64,000 nucleotides of DNA, taken from positions 124,001-188,000 of the forward strand of contig NZ_SZVW01000018.1 of assembly GCF_007655005.1 (NCBI RefSeq). The letters run 5' to 3'. A model generated the notes under the pieces. It searched no databases, was not told where the DNA came from, and worked only from the letters and a program-made list of their open reading frames with translations. The stretch is from Streptomyces tibetensis. Lineage in GTDB: Bacteria > Actinomycetota > Actinomycetes > Streptomycetales > Streptomycetaceae. The stretch's first letter is position 1. Each line of letters opens with the position of its first letter. Positions 17,723-28,037 of this stretch are shown piece after piece. Both the position numbers and the translations under genes were made by a program.

Positions 17723-17840
17723 GCCACCGCCACCGCCACGGCCGCCGCCACCGCCGCGACAGCCGCCACCGCCACCGCCACGGCCGCGACAGCCGCCACC
17801 GCCACCGCCACCGCCACCGATGCAACCGCCACCGATGCCG
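17723..17840. repeat. GCCACC-type hexamer array with 30-bp higher-order period
   Basis: Imperfect tandem of GCCACC/GCCGCC units; a 30-bp block containing GCGACAGCCGCCACC recurs at 17756 and 17786. Read on the minus strand, one frame gives Gly runs with Cys every 10 residues. It lies in the 453-bp gap between the SulP-CA gene and acs, which otherwise holds only the terminator and the acs promoter. No gene is called. Confidence 0.6.
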
Positions 17841-18128
17841 CCGGAGAGCCCTGTCACCACCGGCGGCCGTCGAGGTCTCCATGAACATCGCCGTTCCCCC
17901 CTCGGCTCCGCCACGACACAAGAGCCGGGCAGGGGGACGGGCAGCACACGGGCAGCACACGCACTGAACTTTCCCTGGTCGGCGTCCGTGGGTACGGATG
18001 ACCCCGGTCCCCGACAGCACCGTCCCCACAGGTCTAAACCAATCGGCGGTCGGCCCTTGTCATCGCACCCCCGGGTCTGATGAGCTGTGGCCTGGGACAC
18101 AACGGACACCCTGGGAAAGGCAGATGCC

Positions 18129-20084
<1,956 letters not shown>

Positions 20085-20105
20085 TCGCGGCACCGGCATG
20101 ACGAA

Positions 20106-20146
20106 GCCGACGGAGGGGCACCCGATCACCGGTGCCCTCCGTCGGC
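20106..20146. terminator. Hairpin terminator after acs
   Basis: GCCGACGGAGGGGCACC pairs with GGTGCCCTCCGTCGGC (one bulged G) around the loop CGATCACC, 21 nt after the acs stop. Confidence 0.8.
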
Positions 20147-20211
20147 AGGCCCCCGCGGCGAGGGCCGCCGGATGCGCACAGCCGTACATTTACCTAAACT
20201 AAGCAAAACAA

Positions 20212-20231
20212 CTGCTCGGACATCCGAGCAG
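20212..20231. promoter_or_regulatory. 8-bp inverted repeat upstream of nhaA, possible operator
   Basis: CTGCTCGG-ACAT-CCGAGCAG lies in AT-richer DNA about 77 bp before the nhaA start. The symmetry and position fit a dimeric repressor site or a small leader hairpin. No known regulator can be named. Confidence 0.35.
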
Positions 20232-20307
20232 AACAAGTGCTCCATGGTGCGCCGGGAAGTCTGGTCGGCATGTGTTCCGTCCTGCCCACCGACCGGAGGT
20301 CTCCCTC

Positions 20308-21744
20308 GTGACCGCGCCCCGCCCCACCACCCCCCGCAAGGCCCTCGGCCGGCTGTCGCTGCCCGAGCGGACGTATGTGGCGGACGCGCTGCGCACCGAG
20401 ACCGTCGGCGGGGTGCTGCTGCTCGCCGCCGCCGTCATCGCGCTGCTCTGGGCGAACATCCCCGCGCTGCACGACGGTTACGAGAGCGTTGCCCACTACC
20501 ACCTGGGCCCTGCCGCCCTCGGCCTCGACCTGTCCGTCGCGCACTGGGCCGCCGACGGGCTGCTGGCGATCTTCTTCTTCGTCGCCGGGATCGAGCTGAA
20601 GCGAGAACTCGTGGCGGGCGACCTGCGCGACCCGAAGGCCGCCGCGCTGCCGGTCGTCGCCGCGCTGTGCGGCATGGCCGTACCGGCGCTCGTCTACACC
20701 CTCTCCACCGTCACCGGCGGTGGCTCCCTGGACGGCTGGGCCGTGCCGACCGCGACCGACATCGCGTTCGCGCTCGCCGTGCTCGCCGTGATCGGCACCT
20801 CCCTGCCGAGCGCGCTGCGGGCCTTCCTGCTCACGCTCGCCGTCGTCGACGACCTCTTCGCGATCCTGATCATCGCGGTGTTCTTCACCGCCGACCTGAA
20901 CTTCGCCGCGCTCGGCGGTGCCGTCGCAGGCCTGGTGCTGTTCTGGCTGCTGCTGCGCACCGGCGTGCGCGGCTGGTACGTGTACGTGCCGCTGGGCCTC
21001 GTCGTCTGGGCGCTGATGTACAACAGCGGCGTCCACGCCACCGTCGCCGGTGTCGCCATGGGCCTGATGCTGCGCTGCCACCGGCGCGAGGGCGAGGACC
21101 GCTCCCCCGGCGAGCGCATCGAGCACCTCGTACGGCCCCTTTCGGCGGGGCTCGCGGTGCCACTGTTCGCGCTGTTCAGTGCGGGCGTCACGGTGTCCGG
21201 CGGAGCGCTCGCCGGCGTGTTCACCCAGCCGGAGACCCTCGGTGTGGTCCTCGGGCTGGTCGTCGGCAAGGCGATCGGCATCTTCGGCGGGACGTGGCTG
21301 ACGGCCCGTTTCACCCGGGCCTCGCTCAGCGACGACCTCGCCTGGGCGGACGTGTTCGCGGTGGCGACCCTCGCCGGCATCGGCTTCACCGTGTCGCTGC
21401 TCATCGGCGAACTCGCCTTCGACGGCGACCGGACGATGACGAACGAGGTGAAGGTCGCCGTCCTGCTGAGTTCGCTCATCGCCGCGACACTCGCGACCGT
21501 CCTGCTGAAGATCCGCAACGCCAAGTACCGACGGCTGTGGGAGGACGAGGAGCGCGACGAGGACGCCGACGGCATCCCGGACGTGTACGAGGAGGACGAC
21601 CCGGCGTACCACCTGCGGCTCGCCGCCGTGTACGAGCGCAGGGCCGCCGAGCACCGCAGGATCGCCCAGGAGAAGGCAGCGGCGCGCCACGGGCTTGCCG
21701 AAGTACCGGGCGGGGCAGGCGAGGACCACCACCGTCCGGCATGA
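20308..21744 (+). CDS. nhaA: Na+/H+ antiporter NhaA
   Basis: 478 aa with about 12 transmembrane helices. The NhaA core motifs are present: PTATDIAFALAVLAVIG and the double-Asp ion site AVVDDLFAILIIA; the late conserved stretch GIGFTVSLLIGELAF also fits. A charged C-terminal tail of about 75 residues (DEERDEDADGIPDVYEEDD) extends beyond the usual core. GTG 20308 lies 8 nt after GGAGG (20295-20299). Expected to export Na+ in exchange for H+ at alkaline pH. Position corresponds to S. coelicolor SCO3564. Confidence 0.94.
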   Translation: MTAPRPTTPRKALGRLSLPERTYVADALRTETVGGVLLLAAAVIALLWANIPALHDGYESVAHYHLGPAALGLDLSVAHWAADGLLAIFFFVAGIELKRELVAGDLRDPKAAALPVVAALCGMAVPALVYTLSTVTGGGSLDGWAVPTATDIAFALAVLAVIGTSLPSALRAFLLTLAVVDDLFAILIIAVFFTADLNFAALGGAVAGLVLFWLLLRTGVRGWYVYVPLGLVVWALMYNSGVHATVAGVAMGLMLRCHRREGEDRSPGERIEHLVRPLSAGLAVPLFALFSAGVTVSGGALAGVFTQPETLGVVLGLVVGKAIGIFGGTWLTARFTRASLSDDLAWADVFAVATLAGIGFTVSLLIGELAFDGDRTMTNEVKVAVLLSSLIAATLATVLLKIRNAKYRRLWEDEERDEDADGIPDVYEEDDPAYHLRLAAVYERRAAEHRRIAQEKAAARHGLAEVPGGAGEDHHRPA

Positions 21745-21864
21745 TCTGACGAGACGGTACAAAAGACGGGACCGTACGCAGTCAGGCCGTACCCAGTCGG
21801 ACGACTGCGGCGGGTCAGGCACAAGACGCGGAAAACGGACCGTAAGCAGAAGAGGGAGACCGCG

Positions 21865-22353
21865 ATGAGCGCACCCGACGGCAGCCCGGTCGGCGCCGAA
21901 CGCAGCATCGGCCAGCTGTTCGCCTCGGCGACGGCGGAAATGTCGGCGCTGGTGCACGACGAGATCGCGCTGGCGAAGGCTCAGCTCAAGCAGGACGTGA
22001 AGCGCGGCGCGACCAGCGGCGGCGCCTTCTCGGCGGCCGGCGCGGTGCTGATCTTCTCCCTGCCGATGCTGAACTTCGCGCTGGCGTACGGCATTCGCAC
22101 CTGGAGCCACTGGAACCTCGCGGTCTGCTTCCTGCTGTCGTTCGCGGCGAACGTGCTGGTCGCCGGAGTGCTCGCGCTGGTCGGCGTGACGTTCGCCAAG
22201 AAGGCCAAGAAGAGCAAGGGCCCGCAGAAGGTCGCCGCGTCGATGAAGGAGACCGCGGTCGTGCTGCAGAAGGCCAAGCCGCACCCGCGACCGGAGCTCG
22301 CGCAGGACCGGGTCCCCGAGGCCATCGAGGCTGTGGCACGCTCGTCGTCATGA
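21865..22353 (+). CDS. Phage-holin-family (Holin-X) membrane protein
   Basis: 162 aa, two central hydrophobic helices (about 55-75 and 85-110), a Lys-rich stretch (AKKAKKSKGPQKV) and a polar C-terminus: the actinobacterial putative holin-X superfamily (DUF1469-like), equivalent in position to Rv3669. There is no phage context, so holin activity is not implied. AGAGGGAGACC precedes the ATG at 21865. Its stop overlaps the next gene in ATGA. Confidence 0.85.
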   Translation: MSAPDGSPVGAERSIGQLFASATAEMSALVHDEIALAKAQLKQDVKRGATSGGAFSAAGAVLIFSLPMLNFALAYGIRTWSHWNLAVCFLLSFAANVLVAGVLALVGVTFAKKAKKSKGPQKVAASMKETAVVLQKAKPHPRPELAQDRVPEAIEAVARSSS

Positions 22354-23288
22354 CGGACCCCGCCCCGCCCCCTGCTCAACCGGCTTCGGCCGTCCTCCTC
22401 GACGGCCCCTGGAGCCATCGCGACGTCGCCGCCAACGGCGCCCGCTTCCACATCGCCGAGCTGGGCGACGGGCCGCTGGTGCTGCTGCTGCACGGTTTCC
22501 CGCAGTTCTGGTGGACCTGGCGGCACCAGCTGGTGGCGCTCGCCGACGCCGGCTTCCGGGCCGTCGCCATGGACCTGCGGGGTGTCGGCGGCAGCGACCG
22601 CACACCGCGCGGCTACGACCCCGCCAACCTCGCGCTCGACGTCACCGGCGTCATCCGCTCCCTCGGCGAGTCCGACGCCGCGCTGGTCGGCCACGACCTG
22701 GGCGGATACCTCGCGTGGACGGCGGCCGCGATGCGCCCCAAGCTGGTGCGGCGGCTGGCGGTCGCGTCCATGCCGCACCCGCGGCGCTGGCGCTCGGCCA
22801 TGCTGAGGGACGTCAAGCAGAGCCGCGCCGGTTCACACATCTGGGGGTTCCAGCGGCCCTGGATCCCGGAGCGGCAGCTCACCGCCGACAACGGGGCGCT
22901 CGTGGCGGAGCTGATCCAGGAGTGGTCCGGGCCGCGCCCGCCCGAGGACGAGGCGCTGCAGACGTACCGCCGCGCCATGTGCATCCCCTCCGCGGCGCAC
23001 TGCGCGGTCGAGCCGTACCGCTGGATGGTGCGCTCTCTGGCCCGCCCGGACGGCATCCAGTTCAACCGCCGGATGAAGCGGCCGGTGCGGGTGCCGACGC
23101 TCCATCTGCACGGCTCGCTCGATCCCGTGATGCGCACCCGTAGCGCGGCCGGCTCCGGCGAGTACGTCGAAGCCCCCTACCGCTGGCGTCTGTTCGACGG
23201 CCTCGGGCACTTCCCGCACGAGGAGGACCCGGTCGCGTTCTCCTCGGAACTCATCAACTGGCTGCGGGATCCCGAACCCGACCGGTGA
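22350..23288 (+). CDS. Alpha/beta hydrolase, EphE-like epoxide hydrolase
   Basis: 312 aa. The oxyanion-hole segment is HGFPQFWWTWRHQL and the nucleophile elbow GHDLGG carries Asp, not Ser, as in epoxide hydrolases and haloalkane dehalogenases. The catalytic His is in GLGHFPHEEDP. The HGFP motif favours epoxide hydrolase. It is translationally coupled to the holin-like gene and upstream of marP, the same order as Rv3669-ephE-marP in M. tuberculosis. Natural substrate unknown. Confidence 0.88.
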   Translation: MTDPAPPPAQPASAVLLDGPWSHRDVAANGARFHIAELGDGPLVLLLHGFPQFWWTWRHQLVALADAGFRAVAMDLRGVGGSDRTPRGYDPANLALDVTGVIRSLGESDAALVGHDLGGYLAWTAAAMRPKLVRRLAVASMPHPRRWRSAMLRDVKQSRAGSHIWGFQRPWIPERQLTADNGALVAELIQEWSGPRPPEDEALQTYRRAMCIPSAAHCAVEPYRWMVRSLARPDGIQFNRRMKRPVRVPTLHLHGSLDPVMRTRSAAGSGEYVEAPYRWRLFDGLGHFPHEEDPVAFSSELINWLRDPEPDR

Positions 23289-23313
23289 CCGGCCGGCCCC
23301 GCCCGGTCACCGG
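23282..23313. terminator. Hairpin overlapping the epoxide hydrolase stop
   Basis: CCGGTGACCGG / CCGGTCACCGG; the 5' arm includes the TGA stop codon at 23286-23288. Confidence 0.65.
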
Positions 23314-23653
23314 CACGTGAACGCTTGTCTGACGAACGGCCAATTGCCCGGCGCATAGGCCAATTGGGCGCCCCGGGAGCGGTTATCGACCATGGGGCGG
23401 GGGCACACGTCGGGGTATGGGCTGGACGCACGACTACAGTGACGCAACCCGCAATCGCCGCTCGGCGAGCGGTACGAACCCCCACCAGCGAAGCGGCGCA
23501 CCGCAGATGGTGACCGCGGATCCCAGGGTGGGGATCCCGCGCATCCTCCGCCGCCGGGCCCGCTGGGTCTCCGTACGTCTTCGCCACACACGCGACTGAG
23601 CTGCCACTCGCGCGAGTGACACCCCGACATCTGCCGCTCCAGGGCCGCCGCTC
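23314..23653. other. Convergent intergenic region without a recognised gene
   Basis: 340 bp between the ends of the epoxide hydrolase and marP genes. It contains two GGCCAATTG words 20 bp apart (23339, 23359) and no supported open frame; short frames here lack a ribosome site and family resemblance. Confidence 0.5.
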
Positions 23654-24853
23654 CTAGAGGGCGCAGCTGTCGCTGCCCACCTGCCGGCTGGCGGTGCGCC
23701 CCTTGGTGATGTCCTCCCGGATCTCGTCCATGGTCAGCGCGTAGCCCGTCTCCGCGTCGTCCAGCGACTTGGCGAAGACGACGCCGTAGACCTTGCCGTC
23801 GGGTGTGAGCAGGGGGCCGCCCGAGTTGCCCTGACGGACGGTCGCGTAGAGGGAGTAGACGTCGCGGCGGACCGTGCCGCGGTGGTAGATGTCCGGGCCG
23901 TTGGCGGTGATGCGGCCGCGCACACGGGCCGCGCGCACGTCGTACGCCCCGTTCTCCGGGAAGCCCGCGACGATCGCGCTGTCGCCGCTGCTCGCGTCTT
24001 TCTCGGTGAACCGCAGCACGGGCGCCTTCAGGTCCGGCACGTCGAGGACGGCGATGTCGCGCCGCCAGTCGTAGAGCACGACCTTGGCGTCGTACTTCCT
24101 GCCCTCGCCGCCTATCTGCACGGTCGGCTCGTCGACTCCGCCCACCACGTGTGCGTTGGTCATCACGCGACGGCCGGAGAAGACGAAGCCGGTGCCCTCC
24201 AGGACCTTGCCGCAGCTCGGAGCCGTGCCCATGACCTTGACGATGGAGCGCTGGGCGCGGTTGGCCACGGGGCTGTTCGCCAGCGCCGGGTCGGGCGGCT
24301 GGACGTCGGTGATCGGCTCGTTCGAGAACGGGCTGAAGACCTGCGGGAAGCCGTTCTGCGCGAGGACGGAGGAGAAGTCCGCGAACCAGGTGGCCGCCTG
24401 GTCCGGCAGGGCCTGCGAGACGCCGAGCAGCACCTTGGAGTTGCGGACCTCCTTGCCGACGGTCGGCAGGGTCGTGCCCGCGAGGGCGGAACCGATCAGC
24501 CAGGCGACCAGGAGCATCGCCACGACGTTGACCAGGGCGCCGCCGGTGGCGTCGAGGGCCCGGGCCGGGGACCAGGTGATGTGCCGGCGCAGCTTGTTGC
24601 CGAGGTGGGTGGTGAGGGCCTGGCCGACGGAGGCGCAGACGATGACGACTACGACCGCGACGACGGCGGCGGTCGTGCTCACCTCCGCGTTGTCCGTCAG
24701 CGCGTCCCAGATGACGGGCAGCACGTAGACCGCGACGAGGCCGCCACCCAGGAAGCCGATCACCGACAGGATGCCGACGACGAACCCCTGGCGGTACCCC
24801 ACGACCGCGAACCACACGGCGGCGACCAGCAACAAGATGTCCAGCACGTTCAC
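23654..24853 (-). CDS. marP: MarP-like membrane serine protease (CvpA + trypsin fold)
   Basis: 399 aa. Four N-terminal transmembrane helices (about 5-120) form a CvpA-type domain; the periplasmic chymotrypsin-like protease has the triad His in TNAHVV, Asp in RRDIAVLDV and Ser in GNSGGPL. Two cysteines (TAPSCGKVL and the C-terminal SDSCAL) may form the redox disulfide known to activate M. tuberculosis Rv3671c (inference). GTG 24853 chosen because longer in-frame extensions are low complexity and overlap the upstream gene. MarP confers acid and oxidative resistance in mycobacteria (established there). Confidence 0.88.
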   Translation of the reverse strand: MNVLDILLLVAAVWFAVVGYRQGFVVGILSVIGFLGGGLVAVYVLPVIWDALTDNAEVSTTAAVVAVVVVIVCASVGQALTTHLGNKLRRHITWSPARALDATGGALVNVVAMLLVAWLIGSALAGTTLPTVGKEVRNSKVLLGVSQALPDQAATWFADFSSVLAQNGFPQVFSPFSNEPITDVQPPDPALANSPVANRAQRSIVKVMGTAPSCGKVLEGTGFVFSGRRVMTNAHVVGGVDEPTVQIGGEGRKYDAKVVLYDWRRDIAVLDVPDLKAPVLRFTEKDASSGDSAIVAGFPENGAYDVRAARVRGRITANGPDIYHRGTVRRDVYSLYATVRQGNSGGPLLTPDGKVYGVVFAKSLDDAETGYALTMDEIREDITKGRTASRQVGSDSCAL

Positions 24854-24866
24854 GGAGGCCACCCTG

Positions 24867-25562
24867 TCATGCGCGCCAGTCGAGGGGGACCTGCTTCTCG
24901 CGGTCCCAGGGCCGCTCCCAGCCCGCGAAGTGCAGCAGCCGGTCGATGATTCCGGCCGTGAAACCCCAGACAAGGGCTGATTCGACCAGAAATGCCGGAC
25001 CTCGGTGGCCGCTGGGGTGGACGGTGGTCGCCCGGTTGGCCGGATCCGTGAGATCCGACACGGGGACGGTGAAGACCCTGGCGGTCTCGTTCGGATCGAC
25101 GACTCCGACCGGGCTCGGCTTGCGCCACCAGCCCAGCACGGGTGTGACGACGAAGCCGCTCACCGGGATGTAGAGCCGCGGCAGGACGCCGAAGAGCTGG
25201 ACGCCGGAGGGGTCGAGGCCGGTCTCCTCCTCGGCCTCGCGCAGGGCGGCCCGCAGCGGGCCGTCGCCGCCGGGGTCGCCGTCCTCGGGGTCGAGGGCGC
25301 CGCCCGGGAAGGAGGGCTGCCCGGCGTGCGAGCGCAGGGAGCTCGCACGCTCCATCAGCAGCAGCTCCGGGCCGTGCGCGCCCTCACCGAAGAGGACCAG
25401 CACGGCGGACTGCCGCCCCGCCCCGTCCTCCGGCGGCAGGAACCGGCTCAGCTGCCTCGGACGGACCGTCTCCACGGCGTGCACCACGGGGTCCAGCCAG
25501 CCGGGCAGCCCGTCCTTGCTCAGCGCCACCGGGCCACCCTGTGTGTCGCTCGCGCGCGTCAT
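24867..25562 (-). CDS. Nudix hydrolase, CoA pyrophosphatase type
   Basis: 231 aa with the NudL/CoA pyrophosphatase signature: SHAGQPSFPGG upstream of the Nudix box whose core is REAEEETGL. It probably splits CoA or related diphosphates to 4'-phosphopantetheine and 3',5'-ADP. ATG 25562 is behind GGGGGTGGCG and overlaps, in ATGA, the stop of a small Arg/Pro-rich frame. Equivalent to Rv3672c between nth and marP. Confidence 0.88.
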   Translation of the reverse strand: MTRASDTQGGPVALSKDGLPGWLDPVVHAVETVRPRQLSRFLPPEDGAGRQSAVLVLFGEGAHGPELLLMERASSLRSHAGQPSFPGGALDPEDGDPGGDGPLRAALREAEEETGLDPSGVQLFGVLPRLYIPVSGFVVTPVLGWWRKPSPVGVVDPNETARVFTVPVSDLTDPANRATTVHPSGHRGPAFLVESALVWGFTAGIIDRLLHFAGWERPWDREKQVPLDWRA

Positions 25563-25828
25563 CGCCACCCCCGTCGTCCTGCCGCATCCAACGCACGACG
25601 GCCCTGAGATCGTTCCGCGAGCCGCCGGGATCCCCTGAACGGGCGGCGCGCCGGGCTCTCGGGGCGGCGCATCGGCTCCATCGGGTGGCGCGCGGAACCC
25701 CTGAGATCGCCCGCCGAGCCCCTCCGGTCGCACGCCGGGCCGCTCGGGCCGCAGGCCGAGCCCATCGGGTCGTGCACCGGGCCGCTCGGGTCACGCATCA
25801 GGCCCCTCCGCCGGTTCGGGCGGCTCAT
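25559..25828 (-). CDS. 89-aa Arg/Pro-rich repeat protein coupled on both sides
   Basis: Open frame that begins with ATG overlapping the nth stop (ATGA) and ends with TGA overlapping the Nudix start (ATGA). The predicted product is made of degenerate 8-10-residue units such as MRDPSGP, HDPMGSA, CGPSGPA, then RRPESPARRP. No fold is recognised. In M. tuberculosis the same slot between nth and the Nudix gene holds the thioredoxin-like Rv3673c. It may be a real small protein or merely a coupling spacer. Confidence 0.45.
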   Translation of the reverse strand: MSRPNRRRGLMRDPSGPVHDPMGSACGPSGPACDRRGSAGDLRGSARHPMEPMRRPESPARRPFRGSRRLAERSQGRRALDAAGRRGWR

Positions 25829-27030
25829 CCGGCCCCCAGCGGCGGCGCCGGTTTGCCGCCCGCGTCCAGGTAGGCCTGTGGGGGGTTCAGACGCTGACCC
25901 GGGAAGCCGCCCTTCTCGTATTTGAGGAGCTTCTTGGCCTTCTCCGGGTCGGTCTCGCCCTCGCCGTACGCCGGGCAGAGCGGAGCGATCGGGCAGGCGC
26001 CGCACGCGGGCTTGCGGGCGTGACAGATGCGGCGGCCGTGCCAGATCACGTGGTGCGAGAGATCCGTCCAGTCGCTCTTCGGGAAGAGCGCGCCGACGGC
26101 GGCCTCGATCTTGTCCGGGTCGGTCTCGCCGGTCCACTGCCAGCGGCGCACCAGGCGCTGGAAGTGCGTGTCCACGGTGATGCCGGGACGGCCGAAGGCG
26201 TTGCCGAGCACGACGAACGCGGTCTTGCGGCCGACACCGGGCAGCTTGACCAGGTCTTCCAGCCGGCCGGGCACCTCGCCCCCGAAGTCCTCCACCAGGG
26301 CCTTCGACAGCCCTATGACGGACTTCGTCTTGGCCCGGAAGAAGCCGCACGGGCGGAGGATCTCCTCCACCTCCTCGGGGTTGGCGGCGGCCAGGTCCTC
26401 CGGGGTCGGGTACTTCGCGAAGAGGGAGGGCGTCGTCTGGTTGACGCGCAGGTCGGTCGTCTGGGCGGACAGGACCGTCGCGACGACCAGTTGGAAGGGG
26501 TTGGCGAAGTCCAGCTCGGGGTGCGCGTACGGAAAGACCTCGGCGAGCTCGCGGTTGATCCGGCGGGCCCGGCGGACCAGGGCGGTACGCGACTCGTCGC
26601 CCGGCGGGTGGACGACGGCCTTGGCGGGGGCGGTGCCCTTGAGACGGGCCGTGGCCTTCTTCGGCGCGACCACGACCTTCTTGGCGGCGGGCGCCTTCCT
26701 CACGGCAGCACTCTTGGCGGCACCTTTTGCGGCCTTCCCGGCGGGGGCGGCCTTCCCGGCGGCGGCGGACGTCTTGGACGCAGCCTTCTTCGTCGACGCC
26801 GCCTTCTTCACGGACGCCGCCTTCTTCTCGGAGGCCGCCTTCTTCGCGGGGGCGGCCCGTTCCGCAGAGGCGGCCTTCTCCGCGGACGCCGTCTTCCTCA
26901 CCGGTTCCGTCTTGTTCTCTTTCGCCGTTTTCCTACCGCCATCGGGGCTCTGTTCGCCCACAGCGGAATCGCGACGTACAACCACCCGCGCAGCCCCCTC
27001 GGCCTGTGCTCTCACCGGCGATTTGGACAC
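25825..27030 (-). CDS. nth: Endonuclease III with histone-H1-like Lys/Ala-rich N-terminal extension
   Basis: 401 aa; the catalytic core (about 155-385) is Nth: helix-hairpin-helix with catalytic Lys in LPGVGRKTAF, catalytic Asp in TVDTHFQR, and a 4Fe-4S loop C-x6-C-x2-C-x5-C (CHARKPACGACPIAPLC). The family is usually 210-270 aa; here about 130 residues of KKAAS/KAAP-type repeats precede it, resembling the basic tail of actinobacterial HupS or H1-like proteins. It excises oxidised pyrimidines in base excision repair. GTG 27030 is the only start including the tail; a shorter start within it cannot be excluded. Divergent from crp. Confidence 0.93.
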   Translation of the reverse strand: MSKSPVRAQAEGAARVVVRRDSAVGEQSPDGGRKTAKENKTEPVRKTASAEKAASAERAAPAKKAASEKKAASVKKAASTKKAASKTSAAAGKAAPAGKAAKGAAKSAAVRKAPAAKKVVVAPKKATARLKGTAPAKAVVHPPGDESRTALVRRARRINRELAEVFPYAHPELDFANPFQLVVATVLSAQTTDLRVNQTTPSLFAKYPTPEDLAAANPEEVEEILRPCGFFRAKTKSVIGLSKALVEDFGGEVPGRLEDLVKLPGVGRKTAFVVLGNAFGRPGITVDTHFQRLVRRWQWTGETDPDKIEAAVGALFPKSDWTDLSHHVIWHGRRICHARKPACGACPIAPLCPAYGEGETDPEKAKKLLKYEKGGFPGQRLNPPQAYLDAGGKPAPPLGAG

Positions 27031-27236
27031 CCGGCCAGCCTAAGGCCCGGCACCGACATCCGGCCCGGCCCCTGAAGATCGGCGTCCAATTGGACCCCTG
27101 CCGCGTACCCCGGGACACGTGTGCGGCATCCTTGTGACAGATCACACTGTTTGGACCGCCCGACAAAATGGGCACCACGGTCCCTCGGTACACGGGGGAG
27201 CAAGATCCCCTGAGCAGGTCGACAAGGAGAGAACTC

Positions 27237-27911
27237 GTGGACGACGTTCTGCGGCGCAATCCGCTCTTCGCGGCGCTCGATGACGAGCAGGCCGCGGAGC
27301 TCCGCGCCTCCATGAGTGAGGTGACCCTCGCCCGCGGTGACTCGCTGTTCCATGAGGGCGACCCCGGTGACCGCCTGTACGTGGTCACGGAGGGCAAGGT
27401 GAAGCTCCACCGCACGTCCCCCGACGGCCGCGAGAACATGCTGGCCGTGGTCGGCCCCGGTGAGCTCATCGGAGAGCTCTCGCTGTTCGACCCGGGCCCG
27501 CGCACCGCGACGGCCACGGCACTGACCGAGGTCAAGCTGCTCGGCCTCGGCCACGGCGACCTCCAGCCCTGGCTGAACGCCCGCCCGGAGGTGGCCACCG
27601 CGCTCCTGCGCGCCGTCGCGCGCCGGCTGCGCAAGACCAACGACGCGATGTCCGACCTCGTCTTCTCGGACGTCCCGGGCCGCGTCGCCCGCGCCCTGCT
27701 CGACCTGTCGCGCCGGTTCGGCGTGCAGTCCGAGGAGGGCATCCACGTCGTGCACGACCTCACGCAGGAGGAGCTGGCCCAGCTGGTCGGCGCGTCCCGC
27801 GAGACGGTCAACAAGGCCCTCGCGGACTTCGCCCAGCGCGGCTGGCTCCGCCTGGAGGCCCGCGCGGTGATCCTCCTGGACGTGGAGCGCCTCGCCAAGC
27901 GCTCACGCTGA
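27237..27911 (+). CDS. crp: cAMP receptor protein Crp
   Basis: 224 aa, the length of S. coelicolor Crp (SCO3571). The cyclic-nucleotide-binding fold includes GELIGELSLFDPGPRTATA (phosphate-binding cassette), followed by the C helix and a winged helix-turn-helix whose recognition helix is QLVGASRETVNKAL. AAGGAGA at 27224-27230 decides for GTG 27237. It controls germination, development and secondary metabolism in S. coelicolor (established). The divergent 206-bp region with nth contains its promoter. Confidence 0.97.
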   Translation: MDDVLRRNPLFAALDDEQAAELRASMSEVTLARGDSLFHEGDPGDRLYVVTEGKVKLHRTSPDGRENMLAVVGPGELIGELSLFDPGPRTATATALTEVKLLGLGHGDLQPWLNARPEVATALLRAVARRLRKTNDAMSDLVFSDVPGRVARALLDLSRRFGVQSEEGIHVVHDLTQEELAQLVGASRETVNKALADFAQRGWLRLEARAVILLDVERLAKRSR

Positions 27912-27932
27912 CACGCACCCTGCCGTACGTCA

Positions 27933-27965
27933 TCGGGCCCCGTCTCCTCGCGAGCCGGGGCCCGA
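27933..27965. terminator. Terminator after crp
   Basis: 10-bp stem TCGGGCCCCG / CGGGGCCCGA with a 13-nt loop, 21 nt after the crp stop. Confidence 0.75.
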
Positions 27966-28037
27966 CGTCGTCGAGGAAGTCGTCAAGGAAGCGGCAAGCG
28001 CGCCCCACGAGGGCTCCGCTCGCGGCACGGTGAGCGC

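Noticed and set aside
17600..17890. Minus-strand Gly/Cys-rich peptide gene in the hexamer repeat
   Set aside because: All three frames stay open because of the repeat, and the frame continues antisense into the carbonic anhydrase gene; no reliable start.
20186..20207. Iron-box-like TTTACCTAAACTAAG upstream of nhaA
   Set aside because: Does not match the palindromic DmdR/IdeR consensus; only half of it is present.
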